In this document: positions 1 to 12,499 of the stretch, piece after piece | Layout: each line of letters starts with the position of its first letter | How positions within the stretch are numbered: the stretch's first letter is position 1 | Assembly: GCA_008477525.1 (NCBI GenBank) | Contig: SPDT01000010.1 | Span: 2,542,001-2,606,000, forward strand | Length of the DNA: 64,000 nucleotides | Reading direction: 5' to 3' | Source of the DNA: Hypomyces perniciosus | Lineage: Eukaryota; Ascomycota; Sordariomycetes; Hypocreales; Hypocreaceae | Program-made: the position numbers and the translations under genes | The notes under the pieces: model-generated | Told to the model about the DNA's origin: nothing | What the model saw: the letters and a program-made list of their open reading frames with translations, nothing else | Databases searched by the model: none

Positions 1-1477
1 TTAATTATATTAAAAAGAAAAGTAGACTTATTGAATTAATTATTTAAAATAAATTTTATTAATAGCTTAAAAATAATAATTGCAATAGTTTAACTAAGTA
101 CTATAAAGCGACTTTATAGATTTTTCGCCTATATTAAGCTGTTAAATAGAATTCTTAATTATTCCTTTTTTGATTTAAGATTATTGAAAGCAAGTTCTAT
201 TAAATAACCATTTTATAGTTTAAAATATATATATTTTTATAGTATTTTTCTTTTATAATAAATAAATAAATATTTTACTATAAAATGTTTATAACCTAGT
301 AAAAGTTAATTTATATTAATATAATTGCTAAGAGCTTTATATATAGCTGTATTAGTAATATAAATAGCTTTTAATAGGAATTTTAATTTTAAAGAAAATA
401 TAAAAAGACTTGATTTATTAGTTAATAGGGATTATATTAAGATTATACTGCTAATGCTTTAAAGAACATAATAATTAAAGTATTTAAAGGTTTAAAAGAA
501 TAAAAAAACCTTTTTAGTTTAGTAATTTATGAGAAATATAATAGTCTTTATTATAAAACCTCCTATTAAACTTTTAATTGTATAAAGTATAATAGTAAAT
601 ATTACTTTATTAAAAAGTATAATAACCTTATTTAGCTATACTTTACTAGTAGAAATGCTAAATTTATAGTTTATTAAGCCTAAAAATATAATTATTATAT
701 AAATGTATTTATAAAATAACTAGAGAAAATGCAGTTAAATAGCTCTTAGTAATATATAAATACTTTATTTAATCCTAGCAGTAATATTTATATTATTTCT
801 TTATAATAAAAGGATTAATTAAAAAGTCTATTACTGGCTTTTAAATTTACTATTATTTTCTTAAGTATATTTACTATAACCTATAATTATATAAATATAT
901 TTATAAAGATAATTAATAATTGAAGACTAACGAAAAAGTAGTTATTTTATTATATTATCGCTAATAGCTTAAAAGATTCTATTTTAAAAAGACTTTAATT
1001 TTAGGAAATTAATCCTATTCTTTTATAAAAGTCTAATTAATAAAATTATCCCTTAACTAGGGATTTTATTACTTTAATAGCCTTTAAAAAGCAGTTATAA
1101 TAAGCTATTAAAAAAGCTTGAATAGCTTTTATATTAATAATTAAAAAAAAGCTGGAAATTAAGTTAAAAGCTTTAAAAGATTTATTATCTTTTAACTTAA
1201 ATAAAGCTACTTTCTTAAAAGACTATAAGTTAGCTTTATATTTAGAATTGCTTTTTATATATTATAATTTTACTAATATTTTCTCTATAAAAAAAAGTAT
1301 TAATATATTAGTAAATTAATAGTATACTATTAAATTAAAAGATAAAAAAACGCCTTTATAAACTTTTATCTATAACCTAATATTTAAAAAACTAAAAGCT
1401 TTTTATAAATATTTAGAAAAGTATTATAAAATATATAGATTTAGCAGTGTATTAATCCTATAAGTGCCTTTATAATC
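1..1477 (+). pseudogene. Gypsy family D, 5' part: presumed gag/protease and RT N-terminus
   Basis: This is the left part of a Ty3/Gypsy polyprotein relic that continues at 26767. From about 1260 the + frame reads like the start of a Gypsy RT: a Lys/Asp-rich linker, a stretch resembling the usual P.. LEALREYLEKY, then the SSP.SAPV region, where it is cut by Copia A1. TAA and TAG stand where Gln or Trp is expected. Upstream of 1260 the sequence is too degraded for me to place gag, zinc knuckle or protease, and no LTR is visible, so the 5' end probably lies before the window. The join across the insertion restores the RT frame, which makes the assignment of the last 200 bases firm and the rest inferential. 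Confidence 0.6.
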
Positions 1478-1740
1478 TGTTAGGTTAAGTAGGCCGGGGC
1501 CCTACCGCTTGTTAGTGCTAGGGAGCTCTTATCTGCTTACAAAGCAGATACAAGCTAATATATATATCGCGTAAGCGATATGTCAGACAGTACAGACGCT
1601 TACAGCGCTATATACAGCTTCTTCTTTATGTTAGCTATGTGTATATATAGCGAGGCCACTATCGCATATTCTCTTTTATAGAATCAAGCTTCGTTTCCTA
1701 TCTCTTTATACTTTATATAACTGTGCCGCGCTCTGCTATA
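1478..1740 (+). repeat. 5' LTR of Copia A1
   Basis: About 263 bp, matching three other copies at 26514-26766, 41760-42025 and 48622-48887. It starts TGTTAGG and ends CTATA (CTACA in A2). It is clearly richer in G+C than the internal region. Differences among the four copies are almost all transitions. Confidence 0.93.
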
Positions 1741-1755
1741 GTTATAAGCCCAGGT
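1741..1755 (+). other. Primer-binding site of Copia A1 (initiator tRNA-Met half)
   Basis: Directly after the 5' LTR comes GTTATAAGCCCAG. One G-to-A change away, GTTATGAGCCCAG is the complement of the anticodon stem-loop of eukaryotic initiator tRNA-Met. This site is used by Drosophila copia and some fungal Copia elements, which prime from a tRNA half-molecule. A2 has the same sequence at 42026. The tRNA match is from memory of the conserved anticodon arm. Confidence 0.75.
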
Positions 1756-1852
1756 AGTAACTATTAGAGTTACTAGAAACTTCTACTTCGATATTATATC
1801 TCTCTTTATACCCTTTACCTTTACTTTTAAGCTGCTGAAGTTATCTTTTATA

Positions 1853-3735
1853 ATAGATAGCGTAAGGGATATTGCTTTTATAAAGCTGGAATTAATAGTC
1901 TAGTGGATTAAATAGATTACTGTTTTGACTAACTATATAACTATTATTAGGGTTTAGAATAGGATTAATCCTGATTTCCTTAATTAGCTAAATAACTATT
2001 TCCCTGCTATTAAACTACCTACTTTAGTAGAAGTAAAAGAGTATATAGTATAAGAGTTTAGTCTTAATGCCTCTATAGTAGATATCTCTGCTTACTATAA
2101 TAGTATGCTTTAAGAGTACTAGTTTAATATTACTTTAAATAAAGAGAAGAGGAAGGCTAGCGATGCGATTCTGAATTAGATTTAAAAGATAGTTAACTTT
2201 AGCATTTATACTTTAATCTTAATAGACCTTAAAGCCGCAGCCCTAGCCTTTACTGCTACTAGAGCAGCCTATAATAATAATAAAGACTTTAATATTAAAT
2301 TTACTATTTGCTAAATTATTAAAAGTTTAAAGATTAACTAGCTCTTTACAAAGATATAATATATAAAGAAGTATACTTATCCTATTAATATATATTATAT
2401 AAAATAAAGTATAGGAATATTAGGCTAAAAGTATAGTATATTTACTAGGCGTATATTTATATAAATACAGTAAAGTATAAGCTTTTAAAGGTTATAGGAA
2501 TAGCTTTTTAAATAGCTTTCTTTGAAGCTATTAAAGTATACTTTACTTTAAGCTTTACTGCCTATTATTTATACTATATAGACAGTTTAATTAAAAGCAG
2601 TAAAATAAATAAAATCTTTTCCTTTAATTAATTTAGACAGCTTTTTTTAAATACTTTAAAGAATATAGAGAACGATATTTATAGCTTTTATATAATATTT
2701 AGTAACTGCTTTAATAATATATTAGGCAGTAGCAATATATATTTAAAGCCTCCTGTTAATAAAGAGTGCCTTTATATACCTAAAAAGTATATTTAGCCTT
2801 TAAATAACTATAGTAAAGTATATACTATATTTACTGGAAAGCTTAATAAAAAAGGGAAATATACTTTTACGCTGAAATAAACTGTAGAGATTTATGCGCA
2901 CCTGTAAGAAGATAAATAGCAGGTTACCTGTAAAAAGTTTAGTAAAAAGGGTATTAACTTTACTGCCTTAATATAAGGAGGAATAGCTTTAACTGTTATA
3001 GCTGCTTTAATCTCTTTAAATTTAATTAATAAAGAAAATATAAGCCTTATAGTATATTTAATAAGTATATTAATATATATTAATATATAAGATATACTTT
3101 ACTGCTTTTTTTAAAGTACCTTTTTTAATATATATAATATTATTTATTTTATAAATAACAGGAACTACTTTATTTCTAGCTCCTTTATCTTAAATATAGA
3201 AAAGGACTATATTAAAGTAAAAGGAGTTAGCTATTTAATAATTAAAAAAAGTTATTGTTTATTAAAGGATACTCTTTATAATCTATATTAAAAGATAATG
3301 CGCTTTATTAAGTTTTTAAATATAGCTGTAGTTAAACGATTTTATATTAATATTATATTTTTATTAAAGCTTTAGAAAGCAGGGATTTAGCTAATAAGGT
3401 ATAATAATATACTTTATACTAGTATAGCCAGTTTAAATACTATTATAAAGAAAGTAAAGTATAAGTATAGTCTTTTATTTCTTTAATATAAGCCTTTATT
3501 ACTTTATATTGCCTTTATTTTTAAGTATATTATACTAAGCAGTTTAATAGCTTTTTTTATTCTTTTTAATGCAGATTATAGTATTTATGCAGTATTAAGA
3601 AATAAAAGAAGACTAATATATAATCCCTTAATACTATAATATAACTTTAAAGAGCTCTGGCATTTATAATTAGGATATTTAGGCCTAGAAGCGCTTAGAG
3701 CGCTTATAAAGAATGCGAGGAATATGTATATTAAG
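1853..3735 (+). pseudogene. Copia A1 gag, protease and integrase N-terminus (degraded)
   Basis: The + frame starts at an ATA (probably an original ATG) at 1853, followed by a frame that reads MDSVRDIAF-like once ATA is taken as Met; A2 has the same frame from 42138. The first part is a gag of Copia type. Near the end, 3658-3690 encodes WHL.LGYLG, the degraded GAG-pre-integrase motif WH.RLGHLG, where the second His has become Tyr. The frame is cut at 3735 by Gypsy B1 and resumes at 21308. Internal TAA/TAG codons are frequent. I could not place the protease DTGA/DSGA motif with certainty. Confidence 0.75.
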
Positions 3736-3740
3736 GGAAC

Positions 3741-3966
3741 TGTAACGGGTGTAGCCTAACTGGAAAGCATGCAGTTAGGGCACCTCTGTATTGTCTATCT
3801 ATAGCTGAAGGAAGGAAGCTCTATACTAGCTATATATGCGTTATATAGTTATGCGTATAGGGTTATGGCTAAGGTGGTTTCCTAATTAGGCAAGCGGTCT
3901 AGTATTGGTTGTATTTCCGGATTCGGCGTAGTTGTGATTGTGGGAGATATAGCCTAGCCTGTGACA
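3741..3966 (-). repeat. 3' LTR of Gypsy B1
   Basis: 226 bp, read on the - strand from TGTCACAGG to CCCGTTACA. The same LTR occurs at 21077, 30270 (solo, opposite strand), 41391 and 53700, always 226 bp. It is much less AT-shifted than the internal region. Confidence 0.93.
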
Positions 3967-3969
3967 TTA

Positions 3970-3980
3970 CCCCCCCTTCT
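3970..3980 (-). other. Polypurine tract of Gypsy B1
   Basis: On the - strand AGAAGGGGGGG lies three bases before the 3' LTR and fixes the direction of the element. In B2 the equivalent run (41620-41633) has grown to about a dozen G. Confidence 0.85.
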
Positions 3981-6900
3981 TATAGTGGCTCTCTCTTTAA
4001 GCGCTGTTGCTTTGCTGGCGTATAACTGTTAAGTGGCCTGTTATTAGATTCGATTAGGCTATATTTAGATATATAGTTATTAAGGGCTGCTATATCTTTA
4101 AATATATATATTAGTTCCCAGGTTAGCTTTATATATCTTTTCCACTATATTAATGCTTTGCAGAAAAAGCTGCGACCTTGCCGCTTAGTCTTTATATAAA
4201 GGACCTCTTTAACTTCCTATTTATCCTCGCTATCTATTTATATTGGTGGTAGTTAAGGGTCGTTTAAAATCTAGCCTAAAAAGGGTTATTGGCCGCTCTT
4301 TTTAGCAGGTTAATGTAAAATTGCGGGTATATACCAGTTAGTACACCTAGTTCTATTATATAAAGGCTAATAACTTTTATTATTATATATTTATAATATA
4401 AAGTATTAAGCTTTTTAGAAGGCTAGGGAGTATTATAGTTGCCAAGGTATAGCCAGACTTTATCTCCTACTTTATATCTCTTAAAGGGGCCTTACTGCTA
4501 GTTCGCGGAGTCTTTATAGTATTATTATATAGCAGTAAGTGCTGTTTAAGTAAAAGCAGTTACTCCTTTTAGTCTTTTAATTATTTCTTTTATAGCCTTC
4601 TCCTTTAAGTCTTTTAATTTAATAGCTTTATTTTCTTTTATATATAGCTAAAGGGGTTTTATATAGTAGCTGTGCTTAAGGAAAAAGGGGCTTATTTGGA
4701 TAGCTATATGTTTATAGTTATTTAAAGCTAGTTATACTGCTAGGAAGAGGTCTCCTTAATTGCTTTAAGAGTAGTTTATATATACTTTAAAGTATATTTA
4801 AATCTTTTGGTTACTCCTCTCTAGTCTGCTGTTAGTCTATAGGTAATATACTGTATTTAGGCGTTACTGGGTTCCTGCTAGTTTATAGAAAGCTTTTTAA
4901 AAGCGGTTAATTTAATTAAATCTTTAGTCGCTGACTATAGACTAGGGTATTTTATAGAATTAATAGTAGTATTAAAGGAACTTTTTTATATATATTTCTA
5001 CTTTTATACTCTCTATTACTTTAAAGGTAATATTTTTAATAAGCTAGTTAATAATAACTTAAAGGTATTATACTTATATTAATCCTATAGGTAATAGGTT
5101 AATTATAAAGTCTATAATTAGGTTATTGTAGATATACTAGGGAATAGGTAATAGTTTAAAGAGTCCTTACTTATAGCTTTTCTATACTTTTCCTTTTTTA
5201 TATATACTGCAGTTATAGAGGAATTATTAGATTATACTGTTAATTTTTAGTTAAAAAAACCTACAGGAAATAATAGCTAGGGTTTTATTATAATTTAGGT
5301 GGCCCAAGACTATAGTGTTATATTCTGCTTATATAAAGCGAGTATATAGCATTTTGCTTTCTTTTTTAATTATAGCCAGTACTTAAATATAGTCTTAGAA
5401 TATTAATCTCTATTCTTTATTAATTATATATTTTAATATCTATACTTTAAGTTAAAGGTCTATAAAGAGGGAGTGCTTTTTTTTCTTAACTGCAGTATAT
5501 ACCTGTTAATATATTAAGTCTTTTTAAATTATTAGGTTCTATAGGTCTTATAGTTCTTTATTTCTATTAAATATATATATTAAAGGGAGATTAGTATTGC
5601 TATCTTTAAATCTTTATATTACTGGTGCGGCTAGGATAAATTGTATATAGTGGCTTAGTTTGCGCTTGTTGCCTTTATTAAGTAGAAGGTTTTATTCCCT
5701 GCGGCTTAATGTATTAAGAGCGGCTGCCTTACTGCCTAGCCTATATTAGATTATAAAATCGAACTAGGAAAGGAACTCTGCTTAGCGCGTCTATTATATA
5801 AAGAGTTTCCTGCACGTTACAAAGAACTATAAGTTTTTATAGTCTAAAATAACTATAAAGGGGTTGCAGCTATATAGCTTTACTCTCTACTCTTTTAAAT
5901 AATAAATTACTGCTAGTATTTCTTTATTATAGATAAAATAATTATATTTAGCAGGGCTTAGCTTTTATAAATAGTAAATTATAGTATAATATTCTCCCTT
6001 TTTATTCTTTTATAAAAGGACTCCTTTTCAAGTATATCCTAAACAGTCTACTTTAATAAAGGTGTATTTTATAGGATTTTAAGCTTATAGTATAGGGGCT
6101 TTAATAAAGAGGCGTTTAAGCTCCTAAAAAGCTGCTTTTTTTATACCTTTTTACTAAAAGGGGGTCTTTTTTTTAATTAGCTTTATAAGCGGGTAAGCTA
6201 TTTAAAAGAACTTAGGGATAAATATTTAGTAGTAATTAGTAAAGCTAAAGAAGCTTTAGACTTTTATTACTGTTATAGGTGCTTACTATTTATTAATAGT
6301 TTACTGCTTTTCGGGGTTATAGGCAATTCTTTTACTGGTATATATAATAAACTGAAAGTATTTAATCTTTTTTTATATAAATGCGCACTTTTTAGGATCT
6401 AGGTATAGCCTAATATTAGTAAAGGCGCATAAAACTCGCTAAACCTTTTTTATATAGTCTTTTTATAACCTGTTAGTATAGATTAAGATATTATTAAGGT
6501 ATATAGATATAAAGTTATTTAAAAAAGGGTATAGTACTTAGTTAATATATTATTAAAACGCTGCTAGTGCGCTGGTAAATCTAAATAGAACTACCTGCTA
6601 TTTATATAGGCTATAGTATATATAGAATATAGTTTTATATTTTTCTCCTTTTACAACTTTAATTTTATAGAATACAGCTATTATATTTAACTTTATAAAC
6701 TACTTTACTTTCGTTAAGCTGTTAAAGGTTTTAGAAAAAAGGTGGAAGGGGTAGCGATTTTGCTGTATTATTGTATTTAAAGTGTAGTAGTTTATATAAA
6801 AGTGAATTCCTTTTTTAGGTTTTTAAATAAAAAAGATAGGGGCTGCAGTAGTTAAACTACTAGTTTAAATAAATCCTTTATTAAATAAGTTAAAGAGGGT

Positions 6901-8604
6901 TTTTTATAATATTAATAGTTCCTTGGATAATATACTATAAAAGGGGCCTTAAAGGAGTTTTAGTTTTTTACTGTATTTATTAGCTTTTAAGGGAATCTGC
7001 AAATCGACTTTAAGGCAGTATAATAAAAGCTTAATAGCTTCTTTTATAAAGAATAGTAAATAGAACTCTTTATATAGTTTGAAGGGGATATATTCCTAGG
7101 GATTTATAGGTTTTTTAGGCTAAAGTGCTTTTTTAATATTTAATAAATTAATAGCTTAAAGGAAGTATATTTCCTTTTCGCTATTCCTTTTAATATAGTA
7201 GTATTTTATTTATAATATTAAAGCTAATATAAGCCAGGCTTTTTATATAGCTTTAATATTCCTAGGCTCCTTTTTATTTATAAATTATAGCTATAGGCTA
7301 GCTTTTCTATAGTTAACTTCTTTTTTAGCTATATTATATATTACCTAGTTAGCCTTAACTTAAAGTTTACTAAAAATTAAATTATAATTTAGTTTATCTA
7401 TTATATAGGTATATTAATAGTTAATATACCTGTATAGATTTAGGTAAATAATAGTAATATAGTTAGTTTCTACCTTTTTATAAATTTTAGTAAACATTTT
7501 AATCTTCCTTTTAATAATCTTAATTTACAGGAAATATAACTTTTAGGTAAAAGAGGAGTTTATAATAATATAAAGGTTACAGCTAGTATTGAATAGTACT
7601 GTAATAGGTATATTCTCTATTTTAGCTTATAATATTACTAATTTACTGGTTATTTACTTTTTAAACTCCTTTTATTTTTTTAGTTTTTCCTTTATAGGCT
7701 TTAATGCCTAACTTTATATTAAAGCTAATCTTTTAACTTATTGCTAGAGTTACTGTTTTCTTTACTATTAATATACTAGTTATTATTATTAGACTCGCGG
7801 TCAGCAATCTAGACCTAATACGCCTAGGCTTTATAGCCTTTTTTGCAAAACTAGGTAATATATCCCTCCTTCCTGTAATAGTAATATATAGCCTTTTAGG
7901 TAATGTCTGCCTCGCTCGCTAAAGAGCTGCATTAGCGCTGGTTCTTTATATAGTTTACGCCCCCTATCTAGGTATTGCCCTCCTTATTAACTATTTATAT
8001 ATAGTCCTTTAAAGTGTAATATAGTTAAAGCTTATTATATTTTTTCTGCTAAGAGTAGCCTATTAAGGCGGCTCCCGCGTTCTGTTAGTCTAGATCTAAT
8101 TGTTCGATACAGCTAGCGATATCCTAGACTTTAGTAAGCTATTCGCTATAAATAAGCGGCAGGTCTACTATTATTAAATGGAATTATAGTTTTAAAGATA
8201 ACGCTCTTTTAAGGAAGATAATTTTAGCTTAATTAGCTTAATTGTTGCTGCTTACTTTAAAGAGCTTTTATTTAAAGCAGGGAAGGAAAAATAAAAGTAA
8301 AGTTTTATCTCTTTACTTAAGAGTGCGCAGCTTTTGCGCAGCTTAGTTCTAGAGTCCTTAATCTTTATAGGTATAGTCTAGGTATTGTATAAATTCTGCT
8401 AGGTTATAGTTCCTGTTAATTCCTTTTAATGCATAAAAGGTAGCAATTACCTGTTTAAATATAGCGTTTAAGTAAGAGTTAATAAAATACTATTATTCTC
8501 TATTACTGTTATAGAACTTTTTATTAAGTTTAAGCTTTTTGCATATATTTTGCGTTTATATAGTATACTCTTTTCGCTTTCCTGAGAATTTAAATAAGTT
8601 AAAG
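3980..8604 (-). pseudogene. Gypsy B1 gag C-terminal part and pol with C-terminal chromodomain (degraded)
   Basis: RT lies roughly at 7000-6450 on the - strand. Its catalytic block reads S-I-Y-L-N-N-I-L-I-Y at about 6490-6501, where YLDD is expected; both Asp codons are changed GAT to AAT. Upstream blocks resemble the usual KIR..EGEEYKTAF and GLT.APATFQ..IN regions. Integrase follows towards the 3' end. From about 4233 to 3980 the frame encodes an acidic start, EVKEVLYIK, KRQGRS, then a W and a Trp-Glu segment followed by FKDIAALNNYISKYS. That is the layout of a chromodomain with its C-terminal helix, which in chromoviruses guides integration into heterochromatin. The stop TAA is at 3982-3980, overlapping the PPT. 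The 5' part of this segment is gag, joined to 20753-21016 across C1. Confidence 0.88.
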
Positions 8605-8611
8605 AGTAGTT

Positions 8612-9015
8612 TGTCGAGGGGGAATTGGCACTCCAAAACACATACACAATATACACATACACCCACACACAACGACTAGTATTAAGCACGGGAACCGCGC
8701 TCCTGATAGAACCATAAAGCGGCGATTGAGTAATATAGGGGTTAAAAAGATACTGCGGATCATTTGATCATAATGCCGGCAGCCAAAAAGTAACTAATAG
8801 TTACCTTTATACGCCTTAGCGACTATATTCTTATAGGTGGGGTTATATATTAAAGGGGGAAGAAAGTTATTGTTTATTAAACTAGGTCTATCTGTATATC
8901 TTTATACTCTTATACTTTCCTAATCCAGTAGCTGCTTAAATAAGCAGCCAACCTGTCTTGGGTAAGCTAATAAAAAAAAATGCTAGTGCGTTAAGTATAT
9001 TAGTTACCTTTAATA
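8612..9015 (-). repeat. LTR of Gypsy C1, left copy (3' LTR in element sense)
   Basis: 404 bp, aligned over its full length with 20343-20746 and with 63096-63494. It is the least mutated of the three and has a CA-rich stretch at about 8636-8675. On the - strand a short purine run (GGGAGGG, 9020-9026) sits just before it, a possible polypurine tract. Confidence 0.9.
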
Positions 9016-12000
9016 AAACCCTCCCTATAAGTATTCGCGAATGAAAGTAGCAAATCTTAATAAAATGCTTTTCCTATTAATCCCTTTAATACTAGTATAA
9101 TAATATTTAAAGAAAATATAAATAATATAGGAAAATAGCAGAAAGAGTATTATTAAAAGAAAGAAAAAAAAAAAAAAGGGAAAGAAAATTAAAAGCAAAA
9201 CTACTGCCGTTTATATTACTAATTCCTCTTTATCCAATCTATATTAAATTATTCCCTTCCTATCAGAATTATTATAATTACATAGTCCCCTTTTATTAAT
9301 CTCTTTATTACTAGGCATTTTAACCTACTATCTGCTTATCTTATATTAATTATCCTATTATTCATATAAGTGTATAAACTTATTCTTAAATATTATCCTA
9401 AATTAATTTATCTATTAGCCTAGGTAAGGTTAAGCTGTAGTATATATTTAAGGCTGTAATTTGCTGGATTTAGGTATATTAAAGTGCAGTTTTCCCTATT
9501 ACTGCTGCAAAAGCTACTATTATAGTTTACCCTCTTTCGCCTAGTTTTAAAAAAGCCTTTTTATTGTTTTTAATTGCTTGCTAGTTAAATTTAGTAGTAA
9601 CTCTTAAAACTCTTTTATCCTTTAAATTTTAGTTATCCTTTAATGCATTAAAAAAGCTACTACTTTCTTTAAAGGAAACTAACTTTGCATCTAAAGTTTC
9701 AGCATTATTAGCGATAGCTAATATAGTTAGTGGGGGTCCTATAGGTTATAGTATTACCGAGAAATGCATCGACTTACTCCTAGTCGCTGGTCCTGCTATT
9801 GTTTTTGTAAAAGACGCTGTTTATATTGCTAGGCTAGCAGTATTGTTTTATTTCTTTATTATTAATACTGTTTATAGAGTAAGGGAAAATACTTTTCTTT
9901 TCTTTTACTATAACTGGCTTAGCTATATAACTAAAAGTATAGGTATTATTAGTATAAAAAGTTGCATTTTAGGTGCTGGCTGCTATTATTAGAATTTTCT
10001 TTAGATGCCTAGAGGTAAAAAGGCAATTGATTATTAAAAAAGACTATTATTATAATAGATTAACCTATTCTCCTTTATAGGGTTATTTACTAGTACTTTT
10101 AGGTCCGCTAGGCATTAACTATTAATTTTTATTATATTCCTTTTATAAGTTATTTTAAAAAGAGCCTATTAGCTTTAATTTAACTTAATTAAATAGTATT
10201 TAATTAAAAAAAATAAGATATCTTTAACGTTTATCCTAGAATTTATAATAGTAAGTTTATTTACTGTTAAAGATTAGTGTAAAACTTAAATAATATTTAT
10301 ATAGCTTTTAGCTGAGTATTTAAGGCATAGGTATTAATATTAATCCTAGAGTAGAAGTTTAAATGCCTTTAAGTTAGTTATTTTATGCTTTTTAAGGCTA
10401 AAAGAGATAGGGATCCTGCTTAAAAGTCCTGCCAGTTAATTTAATTTAACGCTAATAAGTCTATAAAGCGTTTACTGGATCTAGAATAAGCTTAAGTAGC
10501 TATATTTATTAGCTTTAGGTTATTCTATATACAGGACTATATAAAAGCTAAATAAATAAGGAAATCCGGCTTTCTTGACTGTATAGGCCTATAAATCGAG
10601 GAACTGCTGCGCTTTGCGCTTACAGTTATATCTATAAAAGTTAAAGTAGTAGAGGTACCTGTATTTATTAAAAATATAAATATATTAGTGTTTAGGGAAA
10701 TAGATTAACCCTATAAGAATTTATTATCTTTTAGTAAAGTGCTAGAAGTTTTATAGTTTATTAAAAATACTAAAAGCTTAAAGTATTATTTAATTAAAGG
10801 CAAGGGTACCTTTCAAAGTATCTATAAATACTATTATTTTAACTTAAACTGCTTTAATAGTTATTAGTCTTTTTACTATTATATAAAGTATTGCCTTTAA
10901 TATAAAGTTTAATATTTACTTTTTATAGGAAAGGTTATATAAAAAGTTATAAATATTTTTAATATAAAAGCGCTATTTATTTACTTTAAAGTTAAGTATT
11001 AATATAAAATTCTTATAGTAAATATAGTTTAAAGTAATTATTATTTTAACTAGTAGTTATAAATAGCTGGTAATATACTAGTTAAATTAAAGGTAGATTT
11101 ATAATAGTTAATAGCTATATTAATTTATAATAAAATTAATAGTAAGGTTTTATTTATTTAGCTTAAAGAAGTTTTTAGCGCGGCTTAGGGATATTTAGTT
11201 AATATTGTAGGGGAGCAGAGTTCTTAGTTTATCTTTTATAAGCTAGAAAAATAAAGTAAAAAGGTAAAGGTTTTTCTTTAAATAGGATATTATAGTAGAG
11301 AAGGAAGAAAGGTATAATTAAATAGTTTTAAAGCGGGATTTAAAGTAAAGGTAATGTTTTAGTTATAGTAAAACGGGATTATATTTAAGTGGATAAAGAG
11401 AAAAAAGAGAGGCAGAGTATAATATTATTTTTATCTTTTTATAGGTGCAGGTATATAGTTTGGTATATAAGGTGGTTTCTTTATTCTATATAAATTACTA
11501 TTCCTTTAAAATAGCCTTTATAATTTATTTATTTTTTTATTTTCCTTTCTCTCTTTTTTTTCTTTTCCTTTTAATCTTTCTTTAACTATTATTTAATTAT
11601 AAAGGATCCCACTAAAAAAGCCCGCTATTAGTTGCCTAATATGGCCGACTTTATCGATATACCTGTTATAGGTAAAAAAACCTTTAGCGAGATTTCTTTA
11701 TCCTAGAAAGGTTAAACCTAGCTTTATCTCTCTGCTTAGCCGTCTACTTTAAATAAAACTTTGGTAAATGGGTATTATTTAATTGGCATCTTTATTTTAA
11801 CTTTATCTAAGTCTAAAAGTATTTTACTGTTTAGATTATAGGTAGTATTAATATTAGTTAATTAAATTTACTAATCTATTTAAAGATTGCTTTCTTTCCT
11901 TTATTTGCATTATCTTTATTACTTTTATCGTTTATAAAAGGTTATACCTTTAAGGAATATTTTTAGCGCTATACTTTTAAAGGCTTTTAGTTATATTTTT

Positions 12001-12400
12001 AGAATATTATGCGCGCTATTGAAAGAAAGCTTCTTAAGCCTGTCTATATCCCAGCAGAGATTTTATATATTTATAGGTAGTTTTTTTATACTTTTCTTAA
12101 GCGGATAAAGTATATTAAAGTCTTATTTATATTATTTTATAGATAGCGTAATCCTTAGTTCTGCTAAAGGTGCCTTTAAACTTAGTCTATTACTATTACA
12201 ACTGCTAAGGAATATATCTTATTCCCTTTTTATAACTGTATCTTTATCCTAGGTTTCTAATAAAGGGACTATTTAAATTGCCTTTAGTTTAAGGCCTTTT
12301 TTTATATTTGGCGATATCTTTTTAGTTATTAGCTTTAATAAAGTAATTAAAGTATAGCTACTACTTTCCTTAAAAAGGATTAAATATTTACTTCTATTAG
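9016..12400. other. Unassigned 3.4-kb tract of Gypsy C1 between LTR and pol
   Basis: It belongs to C, because its first 0.5 kb recurs beside the second C LTR (63495-64000). No retroelement domain is recognisable. Long frames free of TGA exist on both strands. A + frame from about 9480 to 11420 reads coherently and has a Cys cluster (C.C.C...C..C) near 9794-9833. A + ATG at 11641 follows a pyrimidine-rich stretch at 11520-11590. On the - strand a different frame across 9490-9830 is equally open. In this AT-rich, TGA-poor DNA an open frame is weak evidence, so I make no product call. Candidates are an extra ORF of the element, sense or antisense, or another degraded insertion. An A/G-rich run lies at 9156-9190. 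Confidence 0.5.
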
Positions 12401-12499
12401 GCTAATAGTCTCTAGCTATTTTAATCCTTTAATAGCCCTTTATTTTATAAAAGACTTTTTTTATTTTAAAGGAAATAAAAAGGTAGAGAGTTAAGCGAT

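Noticed and set aside
3860..3940. tRNA-like stretch in the B LTR (GCCGAGGTGG ... GGATTCGGC)
   Set aside because: No cloverleaf, no T-arm GTTCRA box and no acceptor stem of seven pairs; it is part of the LTR in all five copies.
8468..8689. 73-codon ORF on the - strand with Tyr/Val-rich start
   Set aside because: It crosses the junction of the C1 LTR and B1 gag; the start is the CA-rich LTR end read backwards.
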